Source: Fictibacillus nanhaiensis (GTDB taxonomy: Bacteria; Bacillota; Bacilli; Bacillales; Fictibacillaceae). From it: a DNA stretch of 64,000 nt. Each line of letters begins with the position of its first letter. Within the stretch, counting starts at the first letter, position 1. Positions 51,732 through 59,805 of this stretch are shown piece by piece. Below the pieces are notes generated by a model. It was not told the DNA's origin and ran no database searches. It was given only the letters and a program-made list of their open reading frames with translations. The position numbers and the translations under genes are program-made. The stretch covers positions 1,443,202 to 1,507,201 of the forward strand of contig JAEACG010000001.1 of the NCBI GenBank assembly GCA_016401345.1, read 5' to 3'.

Positions 51732-52205
51732 CTATTTCAACTCTCCAAAACTTTGTTGACGCAATGCTTCATAGATTAAAATCGCAGCCGTATTCGATAG
51801 GTTCAATGAACGAATGTGTTCATTCATCGGAATACGCAGACACCTCTCCATGTTCGCATCGATCACTTCACGCGGAAGTCCCTTCGTTTCTTTTCCAAAA
51901 ACAAAGAAAACATCCTTCTCTGAATCAGAGTAATCGAAATTTGAGTACGTCTGTTCACCGAATTTGGTGATATAGTAAAACTCCCCGTCTGGGTATTCAT
52001 TATAAAAAGCATCCAAGGAATCATGATGAGACAATTTTACATGCTCCCAATAATCAAGGCCAGCACGCTTTAAGTATTTGTCTTCTAATGAAAACCCAAG
52101 TGGGTGAATGAGATGCAGATGTGCACCAGTTCCTGCACATGTACGTGCGATGTTTCCTGTGTTTGCAGGAATTAACGGTTCGAATAAAACAACATGTATA
52201 GCCAA
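51732..52205 (-). CDS. trmL: tRNA (cytidine/uridine-34 2'-O)-methyltransferase
   Basis: A SPOUT-fold methyltransferase of about 157 residues with the knot motifs LIPANTGNIARTCAGTGA, FFVFGKETKGLPREV and RCLRIPMNEHIRSLNLSNTA. It methylates the wobble nucleotide of tRNA-Leu species. I prefer a TTG start at 52205 (MAIHVVLFEPLI), because GAGGTG lies 7 bases upstream and the family begins there. A GTG three codons earlier overlaps that site. It was formerly called cspR. Confidence 0.92.
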   Translation of the reverse strand: MAIHVVLFEPLIPANTGNIARTCAGTGAHLHLIHPLGFSLEDKYLKRAGLDYWEHVKLSHHDSLDAFYNEYPDGEFYYITKFGEQTYSNFDYSDSEKDVFFVFGKETKGLPREVIDANMERCLRIPMNEHIRSLNLSNTAAILIYEALRQQSFGELK

Positions 52206-52290
52206 AAAGCTCACCTCAAAAACAATATTCCAACAAGTACTTATTATAGCACTTTTTTTGGAATATCACTCTCTGAAGGCAAGCTTCTTC

Positions 52291-53172
52291 TTAAAGAATA
52301 TGAAAAAATTTATATTGAATGCGCTTTGTGTACGCCGTTGAATCTTCATAACCCCAATATCTCATTCTGCTGTTTGTTGTATGAGCATTTACGAGTGGTT
52401 CTCCAGAAGGATCCTTTGCGACCACAATCGTCGTATGTTGATAATGGCCATCTCCATCAAAGTCATAACAGATTACGTCTCCCGGCAAAAGAAGATGCGC
52501 CGCTGATTTCTCTTGCGCTTGAAGACTAGATTTTGAGCCGCTCAAATACCATCTCATCGCATTTGCTACTGACCAGCTATAGCTCCAAGAGTTGTTTCGC
52601 ATCCACCAGCCCTTCGATTTAATAGATTGAGAAGTCATCGGTATGCCACCTGCATGAAGACTTTGAGAAATATAGTTCGTGCAATCATTCTCAAAAGATT
52701 TATAAGCCGGATTAAACGTATTCCACCATCTCTCTGCATAACGTACAGCAGCAAGTCTATCATAACCGCCCTTCGTTGGTGCGATCGATTCGTTCTCCCG
52801 CTCGATCTTTGGAAGTTCTTTGTAGTTTCCTTCCACATTGACAGGTTCATCGCTTTTCATATCACCATCTTGAAAAGTAGCACGTCGCTCTTGAGAGATC
52901 TCTTCCACATAGAAATCAAACCCGTGTTTGATTAAGAAACTATAATGCACCAAATAATCTACCTGAACCTTATCTTCGGACTCCGTCGTTCGTAAGACAC
53001 TTCCGTTCGTTTGATTGTTTACAATAAACGCATTTCTATCGGTATACATTTGTTTTTTTCGAATGAAGCTCTCTTGTTCTTCTCGTAAAAAGTAACCTCG
53101 TCCGTCTGCATCTGCATGTATCATCCATTGAGATTGGTTTTGGATATAAGCTTTAAGTGTTTCCATCCACAT
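52291..53172 (-). CDS. yhbB: amidase-domain protein (YhbB-like)
   Basis: The C-terminal 150 residues form a putative amidase domain: YAERWWNTFNPAYKSFENDC, TNYISQSLHAGGIPM, LLPGDVICYDFDGDGHYQHT. The Cys, His and Asp/Asn of a papain-like triad are visible. The N-terminal half is a poorly conserved adaptor-like domain. It has no signal peptide. In Bacillus subtilis yhbB is a neighbour of queG and trmL, as here. AGGAGGG precedes the ATG. The substrate is probably a peptide or cell-wall fragment, but this is unproven. Confidence 0.82.
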   Translation of the reverse strand: MWMETLKAYIQNQSQWMIHADADGRGYFLREEQESFIRKKQMYTDRNAFIVNNQTNGSVLRTTESEDKVQVDYLVHYSFLIKHGFDFYVEEISQERRATFQDGDMKSDEPVNVEGNYKELPKIERENESIAPTKGGYDRLAAVRYAERWWNTFNPAYKSFENDCTNYISQSLHAGGIPMTSQSIKSKGWWMRNNSWSYSWSVANAMRWYLSGSKSSLQAQEKSAAHLLLPGDVICYDFDGDGHYQHTTIVVAKDPSGEPLVNAHTTNSRMRYWGYEDSTAYTKRIQYKFFHIL

Positions 53173-53240
53173 CAGACATCCCTCCTGCTTCTACTAACAT
53201 ATGAGTGGGATATCAAAAAAAAGAACCCTTTAAGGGCTCT

Positions 53241-53777
53241 CTAGGATGTCTTCTTGCAGCTATTCTGTTCGATCGATAACAATATTTCTTTTTTATCTAA
53301 TCCCCCACCATAGCCTACAAGTGCTCCATTACTTCCAATCACTCGGTGACATGGAATAAAAACAGGTACGGGATTTTGGTTGTTCGCGCTGCCTACAGCT
53401 CGAACAGCCTTAGGTGCACCAATGCCTTGAGCCACTTCCTTATACGAACAAGTTACACCATAAGGAATACTCGTAAGCTGGTTCCATACCTTTTTTTGAA
53501 AAGCGGTACCAAATAAATCATAGTTCACGCTAAACTCATGCAGGTTGCCTGCAAAGTAAGCGTGCAGTTGTTGAACGGCATCATCCAATCGTTCTGGAAA
53601 GTGTATAAGTTCTCCCTTAATAAAATGTTTCGCCATCCATGAACGTAAAGTTGGAAGGTTATCCTCCATTGAACCAAAATCGAGACGGCAGATTCCGTTC
53701 TCTGTTGCAATGATTGTTAACGGTCCGATTACGCTTTCCATTTCTTCGTAATAGAGTAACGTTTTAATCTGACACAT
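53241..53777 (-). CDS. ogt: methylated-DNA-[protein]-cysteine S-methyltransferase
   Basis: The 178-residue protein has the active-site motif VFIPCHRVIGSNGALVGYGG and the helix-turn-helix part (SYKEVAQGIGAPKAVRAVGS). It removes methyl groups from O6-methylguanine by suicidal transfer to Cys. The N-terminal part is the usual ribonuclease-like fold. AAGAAGGGA precedes the ATG. It sits between yhbB and queG on the same strand. Confidence 0.93.
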   Translation of the reverse strand: MCQIKTLLYYEEMESVIGPLTIIATENGICRLDFGSMEDNLPTLRSWMAKHFIKGELIHFPERLDDAVQQLHAYFAGNLHEFSVNYDLFGTAFQKKVWNQLTSIPYGVTCSYKEVAQGIGAPKAVRAVGSANNQNPVPVFIPCHRVIGSNGALVGYGGGLDKKEILLSIEQNSCKKTS

Positions 53778-53836
53778 AATTATCCCTTCTTTTCATTACT
53801 TGACCTTACTATATCGGACACTTCAAACATATGCGA

Positions 53837-54982
53837 TTACGAAATTTCTTGATTTCGGACCATTTTCAGTCCCTTTTCAATCTCTAACGTGACCAAATCG
53901 TCTTTTTCACGCTCTTTTGCAGATAATAGTTCCAATTCCGCATCTTTCCCGCTAATCTTACCAATGGCCCATGCGGCAGTTCCTCTTATTACTGGTCGAG
54001 GATCAGTATGGAGCAACGTAACTAAATCTGAAATTGCACTTTCATCTTTAAAATGAGCTAAAGCGATAATCGCATTTCGCTGAATAGGCTTTTTCCCTCT
54101 CCAGCTACCCGAAACATGGCCGAATTTTTCTTTGAACTCTCTATTGCTCATCGACAACAATGGCTTTAAAAGAGGTTTTGCAATCTCTGGGTCAGGTTCC
54201 ATTTCCACATGATGATGAAAATCTTTTCCCTTATTTTCAGGGCAAACTGTCTGACACGTATCGCATCCATATAAACGGTTACCGAGCTTATCTCTATACT
54301 GATCAGGCAGGAATCCTTTCGTTTGCGTCAAAAAGGCGATACATTTGGACGAATCAAGCTGTCCTCCCTGTACAAGAGCATTAGTCGGACATGCATCGAC
54401 ACATTTGTTACACGAACCGCACTGATCTTCCATTGGAGTGTCTGCAGGAAATGAGATGTTTGTAATCATTTCTCCGAGATACATATAAGATCCAAACTCT
54501 GGAGACATGATCGCACAGTTTTTGGCACTCCATCCGATCCCCGCCCTTTCAGCTACAGCACGATCAGACAGTTCTCCTGTATCTACCATCGATTTCACAG
54601 TGGCACCGGGAATTTTTTCTATAATAAAAGCTTCTAGTAATGAGAGCTTTTCTCTTAATATATGGTGGTAATCTTTACCCCATGATGCTCTGCAAAAAAT
54701 TCCTCTCCGCTCTCCTCGAACACTTCTGGGAGCATCATTCATCTTGGAGGGATATGCAAGAGCGATCGAAATAATACTGGAAGCTCCCGACAAAAGCCGA
54801 TCAGGCTCTGTTCTTTTTTCAATATCACTTTCTTCGAATCCTGATTGATAGTTAAGGTCTTGCTGTAATCGGAGACGTTCTTTGAGCTCAGCAAATACAT
54901 CAGCATGTGCAAAACCAATTTTGTCGATTCCGATTTCTTTACTATATGCAATGATCTCTTCCTTCAACTGGGCACTTGTCAC
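53837..54982 (-). CDS. queG: epoxyqueuosine reductase
   Basis: The enzyme carries out the last step of queuosine synthesis in tRNA, using cobalamin and two [4Fe-4S] clusters. Both cluster motifs are present (CGSCNKCVDACP and CDTCQTVCPENKG). A HEAT-like C-terminal tail (YNAIIALAHF-type repeats around 310-360) extends the protein. I place the start at the GTG at 54982 (MTSAQLKEEII), because AAAGGAGGG lies 6 bases upstream, inside the longer frame. The length of 381 residues is normal. Known as yhbA in Bacillus subtilis. Confidence 0.93.
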   Translation of the reverse strand: MTSAQLKEEIIAYSKEIGIDKIGFAHADVFAELKERLRLQQDLNYQSGFEESDIEKRTEPDRLLSGASSIISIALAYPSKMNDAPRSVRGERRGIFCRASWGKDYHHILREKLSLLEAFIIEKIPGATVKSMVDTGELSDRAVAERAGIGWSAKNCAIMSPEFGSYMYLGEMITNISFPADTPMEDQCGSCNKCVDACPTNALVQGGQLDSSKCIAFLTQTKGFLPDQYRDKLGNRLYGCDTCQTVCPENKGKDFHHHVEMEPDPEIAKPLLKPLLSMSNREFKEKFGHVSGSWRGKKPIQRNAIIALAHFKDESAISDLVTLLHTDPRPVIRGTAAWAIGKISGKDAELELLSAKEREKDDLVTLEIEKGLKMVRNQEIS

Positions 54983-55055
54983 GCATATCCCTCCTTTACA
55001 TTTATTTTCCACAATTATGATAAACTACAATTATATAAATAAGAAACGGGGTTAC

Positions 55056-55712
55056 ATGATGATCACAATTAATCCTAAACTAAACGAACTTGTCCCGAAT
55101 TTTAAAATAGGCACAATTACATACCATAATATCGCGATTAGCGAATCACCGCAAATGATTAAAGGCAGGTTCCAGCTATTTACAGAATCCCTTCGACTTG
55201 AAGAAAAAAATGCTGCCGATTACCCTGGTGTCACAGAATATCGAAAAGTGTTCAAGTCATTAGCAATTGATCCTTCCCGATATCGTCCCGCTTCAGAAGC
55301 ATTGTTGCGACGGGTGTTAAGCGGCAAGGACCTACCCCCGATCAACTCTGGCGTCGATGTAAACAACTTCTTCTCTATTCGATTTGGGATACCGATCGGT
55401 CTTTATAACCTAGATAAGATTCAAGGTGACGTGCAGATTGATCTTGGTGACGCTGAAGATACCTATGAAGGATTAAACGGACGTGAGATGAATATGGAAG
55501 GCAAGTTACTGTCTAAAGACGAGGTTGGTGCCTTTGGCAGCCCAATCGTTGATTCTAAGCGCACGATGGTGGATGAGAGTGTTAAGAATGCGCTGCATAT
55601 CGTGTACCTGCAGCCATCTATGGATAAGAGTGAAGCTCATGAACTCTTGGAATCTATGGCCAAGATGTTCACTCAAGTGAATGGTGGGAGTGCTGAGATT
55701 CAGGTGATTTAA
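55056..55712 (+). CDS. B3/B4 tRNA-binding domain protein
   Basis: The 218-residue protein matches the B3/B4 domain found in the beta subunit of phenylalanyl-tRNA synthetase: YPGVTEYRKVFKSLAIDPSR, YRPASEALLRRVLSGKDLPP, INSGVDVNNFFSIRFGIPIG. Free-standing copies are widespread and may edit mischarged tRNA or bind amino acids, but their role is not settled. It is divergent from queG, with 73 bp between. The start ATG is the first of two in tandem. Confidence 0.82.
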   Translation: MMITINPKLNELVPNFKIGTITYHNIAISESPQMIKGRFQLFTESLRLEEKNAADYPGVTEYRKVFKSLAIDPSRYRPASEALLRRVLSGKDLPPINSGVDVNNFFSIRFGIPIGLYNLDKIQGDVQIDLGDAEDTYEGLNGREMNMEGKLLSKDEVGAFGSPIVDSKRTMVDESVKNALHIVYLQPSMDKSEAHELLESMAKMFTQVNGGSAEIQVI

Positions 55713-55783
55713 ACAGTTGTTTAAATACGAAAAGCTCATTTGGCTACAAGTTATTATTAAATACAGCTGATGTCGAATGATGT

Positions 55784-55884
55784 AGACTCGTCGATATAGC
55801 ATGCAAACTCGTCAATATAATGGGGAAATTGGTGAATATATCGTGTAAAAGTTTCAATAAAATAGGCAAACTCGTCAATATATA
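55784..55884. repeat. degenerate 21-bp tandem repeat
   Basis: On the minus strand about five units of the type TATATTGACGAGTTTGCATG follow each other, most of them 21 bp long and one 24 bp. They are in the gap between the B3/B4 gene and a terminator. No protein or structured RNA is implied. Confidence 0.6.
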
Positions 55885-55908
55885 ATAATTGCGCTTTATA
55901 AAACAAAA

Positions 55909-55950
55909 AAATGCAGGGCTTCATTGGATCAACGAAGCCCTGCATTAAAA
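55909..55950. terminator. bidirectional terminator
   Basis: ATGCAGGGCTTC and GAAGCCCTGCAT form a 12-bp stem with A and T runs on both sides. Confidence 0.9.
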
Positions 55951-56048
55951 CCTACAACTAACTTGTTCTATATATAAGCAGCAAGTAGGACATTTATGAC
56001 AAGTTCTTTTAAACTTCCTTTAAAAAATTCACCTGCCTAACTTCTTTA

Positions 56049-56726
56049 TTACTCTACTAACGTATATCTCACAGACAATGTTGCTTCAATCTCGTCCCCT
56101 TCATCCAATTCAAACACATATTCTGGAAGAAATAAATCATCTCCTCTGCCTAAGATGATATTGACTTTACTTCCTCCGTTCACAAAGTAATTTCCAAATC
56201 CATTAACGGGCTCTACTTTATATCTCCCTGGAGCTATGTCTTTACCCACTATAAAAACGCCGGCTACTAATGTTCGTGGCTCCTTCTTCTTAATTAGAAT
56301 GCCTTTATTTAATGTATCAAGTTCATTTTGTTTATTTGCGATCTCCCCGCTAAGTTTTTTCAATTCATCTTTCTTTGCATTTACTTGAGTACCTAACTCA
56401 TCCACTTCTTTTTGAATCGCTTCTTTTTGGCCTACCATCTCAGTAACTTCATCAAACCGTATTTGAAGCCCATCCAATTCAGCTTGTTTACTGCTTTCCT
56501 CTTCTTCCATCGCTTCAACGTTTTCTTCTATACTTTCTAACTCTTTCTTCCATTCTTTGATCTCACCATCAATTTCACCTGCTACAACTTTTTTATCTTT
56601 GAGAAGAACAGAAGCTTTGTTGTAACCTATTGCGTGCGCTGAAAAAGCGGTAATTGCTACTAAAACCAGCGCCAGTAAGCTAAGGTAGACCCACTTCTTC
56701 TTAAACATCGATAATTCCCACTTCAT
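56049..56726 (-). CDS. membrane-anchored coiled-coil protein (225 aa)
   Basis: A short basic start and one membrane helix (about residues 9-32) are followed by a coiled coil (about 45-145, rich in Glu, Lys and Gln). The small beta-rich C-terminal domain (GVFIVGKDIAPGRYKVEPVN, then GGSKVNIILGRGDDLF) looks like a secreted sensor or binding module found alone and fused in Firmicutes. Most of the protein should face outward. AAGGGGGAG precedes the ATG. It is a single gene of unknown function. Confidence 0.65.
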   Translation of the reverse strand: MKWELSMFKKKWVYLSLLALVLVAITAFSAHAIGYNKASVLLKDKKVVAGEIDGEIKEWKKELESIEENVEAMEEEESSKQAELDGLQIRFDEVTEMVGQKEAIQKEVDELGTQVNAKKDELKKLSGEIANKQNELDTLNKGILIKKKEPRTLVAGVFIVGKDIAPGRYKVEPVNGFGNYFVNGGSKVNIILGRGDDLFLPEYVFELDEGDEIEATLSVRYTLVE

Positions 56727-56810
56727 AAAATCTCCCCCTTTTGATGAGATATGTATGGCTTTGGAACTATTTTATTTTCTTGAAAAAACAATATGCTTTT
56801 TCATAAAAAT

Positions 56811-56834
56811 AAAAACCCCTTAAAAAAGGGGAAT
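56811..56834 (-). terminator. rho-independent terminator
   Basis: CCCCTT and AAGGGG with a T4 loop, then TTTTTATTTTT on the minus strand. Confidence 0.75.
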
Positions 56835-56844
56835 ATTATCCTAT

Positions 56845-57048
56845 CTATAAATATCGAAATAATACAAGTATAGAAAATACAAAAAGGATGATCATGACCA
56901 CTAACAAGCGAAAAGATTCAAAAAGCCTAATCATCAGCCCATTAATCATATGCATGTAGTGAAAAATATCAGCCGTAATAAAGAGGATTGAAACGAAGGA
57001 GACGGTAATTAAAATCAGGCAGACTGTGGCACGCCGGTCTCTATACAT
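56845..57048 (-). CDS. small two-helix membrane protein (67 aa)
   Basis: I choose the ATG at 57048 (MYRDRRATVCLI), because AAAGGAGG lies about 10 bases before it; a frame extending to 57090 would run through that site. Two hydrophobic helices (about residues 7-27 and 45-65) are separated by a polar loop (DIFHYMHMING). No family recognised. It lies alone between two terminators. Confidence 0.6.
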   Translation of the reverse strand: MYRDRRATVCLILITVSFVSILFITADIFHYMHMINGLMIRLFESFRLLVVMIILFVFSILVLFRYL

Positions 57049-57103
57049 CAGAGAAATAACCTCCTTTACACCTACATATTCAGTGTACAAGAAGAAGATT
57101 CAA

Positions 57104-57140
57104 AAAAAGTTCCCGGCAAAGTGTGCCAGGAACTTTTTAT
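57104..57140 (-). terminator. rho-independent terminator
   Basis: AAAGTTCCTGGC and GCCGGGAACTTT form a stem with a T run on the minus strand, after the YhgE-like gene. Confidence 0.85.
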
Positions 57141-57158
57141 AACACTATGAAATGATTA

Positions 57159-59615
57159 TCAGCCAGCTAAATCTAGATTTTTCGGTTGGCTTTTTGTTTT
57201 TGAAAACATATAGACTGCGATCGACAATAAACTAAAACTTAATAGATAGATGAACAACACACCCACATTTGAAAAAGCAGAACTTGTGCTATCTAACGAG
57301 ATCAATGCTTTAAACCCTGCTATTGAATACGTGAACGGCAAGAATTCACTTAATGCACGCAGGTTCTCTGGCAGCATATCGATCGGCAAGTTAGCACCCG
57401 TCGTTGAAAGCTGTAAGATCACTAAAGCGAACGCAATAAAACGTCCGATGTTTCCTAACGACGCAAACAATAAGACAATTCCTGTGAATACTAAACTTAC
57501 AAAAACCGCAAAAGTTATAAAGCCCAGTGGGTTTCCAATCTTCACATTTAAGACAAGTAAAACGACTGTTGAAAGAAGTAATGCCTGTACAACAGCAAGT
57601 GCACCTAGGTTCATGAATTTAGCACCGAACCAAGAGAATGCTGAAATTCCTTCAGGCTTCTTAAAGTTGATGAACATAGACATGATTAAGATGCCCACAA
57701 ACAACGCTAATGAAAGAACATAAGGAGCTGTTGAATCACGATAGAGTGGATATTTATTAACCGTTTCACTCTTCAATTCAACAGGAGAAGAAAACATGCT
57801 CAAGTTCTTATCATTCGCCGCTTTAATCGCTCCTGTTTTTTCGGCACCATCCTTAAGGCCAGATGATAGCTCGTTACTTCCATCATTTAATTTCCCTGCA
57901 CCATCATTTAATTTTGTAACACCTTCCGTTAAGTCGCCCCAGCCTTTTTCAACTGTTGCATTTCCATCACTAACTTGTGACATACCAGCGTTAATCTTTG
58001 TTGCACCGGATGTCAGATCACGCCAACCTTTTTCAACAGAAGAGTTACCAGCTGATACTTGAGTTGCACCATCATTAAGCTGTGATGCTCCATTCGTAAG
58101 AGATGTCCAACCTGTGTTGACCGATTGGTTTCCTGCTGCAATCTGCGAAGTTCCTGCGTGCAGCTCTCCTACCTTACCTACCATCGTGTTCCAGCCACTC
58201 TCGATAGACGCTGTCCCTTGTTGAAGCAGAGGCACCTTTTGACTTAATGTCGCAACTCCGTTATCCACTGACGTTTGGCCGGCCACTAGCTGATTTACCC
58301 CATCAGCCACAGACTTTGGATTAGGTTCAGCATTTGTCGTGAAGGCTCCTGCTATTTTTGCAGCTCCTTGACTTAGCGCTTGGAGTTTTTGTGCTTTTGC
58401 AGGATCAGTGGCAGCTGCCGTAATAGCCTGGCTCTTACCATAGATCGTCATGAAAGCTGAATCATTTGCAAGTTCAGGGTGTTGCTCTAAGTATGCCTTT
58501 AAATCACTTGATAATCCTTGCAGCCCCGCACCTAGCTTTGCAGATTCATCTGCCACTTGAGCAACACCTTGCGAGATCTGTTGTGTTCCAGGAGCGATTT
58601 CATTCTTGATCGCTGTTTGAACACCTTTTAGCCCTGTTAAGATTCCCGTGGTTCCTGCTTTTAGTTGCGGTATGCTGTCTCCAAGTTGTCTCGCACCTGC
58701 CGCTAAGTCTTCAACTCCTGATTGTTTATCTTTTAAATTTTGTAATAAAAGTCCTGTTCCTTCATTCGCTGCAGCTGAACCTGCTGCGAGCTTCGAAATA
58801 TCACCCGACTTAGATTGAAGGGACGAAAGCAGTTCTTTCGTACCAGCACTTAGTTGCGATGAACCGTTAGCTAGTTTACTAATATCCGGCTGTTTCGCTG
58901 AAAGAGAGCTTGCCATTTGTCCGACACCATTTTGAAGTTCTTTTGCTCCACTTGCTAGCTTTGAAATGTCAGCAGCTTTATTTGTAAGCGATTGCAAAAG
59001 TGTGTTTGTTCCATCACGAAGATCGGTCATCCCTGTATTTAATTTTGCAGATCCATCTGCAGCTGATTGAAATCCTTCAGATACATCACCGAGGCTGGCA
59101 AACATATTGTTAGCATACTTCTCTGTAATCTTATCCCCTAGTTTTTCTCTTAGCTTTTCGGTCGCACTTCTTGTCACTTGAGCTGCCATGAAGTTTAATC
59201 CTTCGTTTTGAATATACGTAAGTTGAAGCTTCTCTGGATTATCGCTTAAAACGGTTGTTACTCTTTGTGAGAAATCCTCAGGAATCTCGATAACCATATA
59301 ATATTCCAGACTATCAAGGCCTTCTTTAGCCTCCTCAGCACTTACAAATTCCCACCCGAGATCTTTTCCTTTCTTTAAGTCTGCTACTAGATCCTTCCCT
59401 ACATTGATCGGTTCATCGTCCGATAATGCACCCTTGTCCTTGTTGACTACCGCAACAGGCAAGTTCGACAAGTTGTCATACGGTCCCCATTTTGGTGATA
59501 GAAGTATACCACCATAGACGACCGGTACAAGCAACGCGGCAATGACTGAGATCAGCAGACCCTTTTTACCTGCCAACTTCGCCATTTCTGCCATAAACAA
59601 ACGAAAAGCGTTCAT
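57159..59615 (-). CDS. yhgE: YhgE/Pip-family membrane protein
   Basis: The protein of about 818 residues starts with one membrane helix (about 17-38) and ends with five more in an ABC2-type membrane domain. The long extracytoplasmic middle is made of repeated helical segments rich in Gly, Ala and Ser (GASQLNDGATQVSAGNSSVE, ISKLASGAKELQNG, GMSQVSDGNATVEKGW). The family includes the phage-infection protein Pip of lactococci and the ESX-linked EsaA. Here I infer a surface-exposed transporter- or receptor-like role. I choose the start at 59615 (MNAFRLFMAEMA), with GGGGGTAAAGGG before it. Confidence 0.85.
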   Translation of the reverse strand: MNAFRLFMAEMAKLAGKKGLLISVIAALLVPVVYGGILLSPKWGPYDNLSNLPVAVVNKDKGALSDDEPINVGKDLVADLKKGKDLGWEFVSAEEAKEGLDSLEYYMVIEIPEDFSQRVTTVLSDNPEKLQLTYIQNEGLNFMAAQVTRSATEKLREKLGDKITEKYANNMFASLGDVSEGFQSAADGSAKLNTGMTDLRDGTNTLLQSLTNKAADISKLASGAKELQNGVGQMASSLSAKQPDISKLANGSSQLSAGTKELLSSLQSKSGDISKLAAGSAAANEGTGLLLQNLKDKQSGVEDLAAGARQLGDSIPQLKAGTTGILTGLKGVQTAIKNEIAPGTQQISQGVAQVADESAKLGAGLQGLSSDLKAYLEQHPELANDSAFMTIYGKSQAITAAATDPAKAQKLQALSQGAAKIAGAFTTNAEPNPKSVADGVNQLVAGQTSVDNGVATLSQKVPLLQQGTASIESGWNTMVGKVGELHAGTSQIAAGNQSVNTGWTSLTNGASQLNDGATQVSAGNSSVEKGWRDLTSGATKINAGMSQVSDGNATVEKGWGDLTEGVTKLNDGAGKLNDGSNELSSGLKDGAEKTGAIKAANDKNLSMFSSPVELKSETVNKYPLYRDSTAPYVLSLALFVGILIMSMFINFKKPEGISAFSWFGAKFMNLGALAVVQALLLSTVVLLVLNVKIGNPLGFITFAVFVSLVFTGIVLLFASLGNIGRFIAFALVILQLSTTGANLPIDMLPENLRALSEFLPFTYSIAGFKALISLDSTSSAFSNVGVLFIYLLSFSLLSIAVYMFSKTKSQPKNLDLAG

Positions 59616-59805
59616 CCCTTTACCCCCGTTCTCCCCAAAAATAAATACATTCTGTAAAAATGAACAGGTATTCACTTCTACTAGAATGTATTATTCGAAA
59701 GAGACAAGAATAAATCCTTCTTATTTATCAGAAAATTGTAAAATATTAAATAATAATAAGGTAGTAAGTCCTGTTATAATGTAAGATTAGATAAAAAAAT
59801 GTATA

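Noticed and set aside
55784..55884. CRISPR-like array
   Set aside because: Units are degenerate, directly adjacent and lack unique spacers; no cas genes are in the window.
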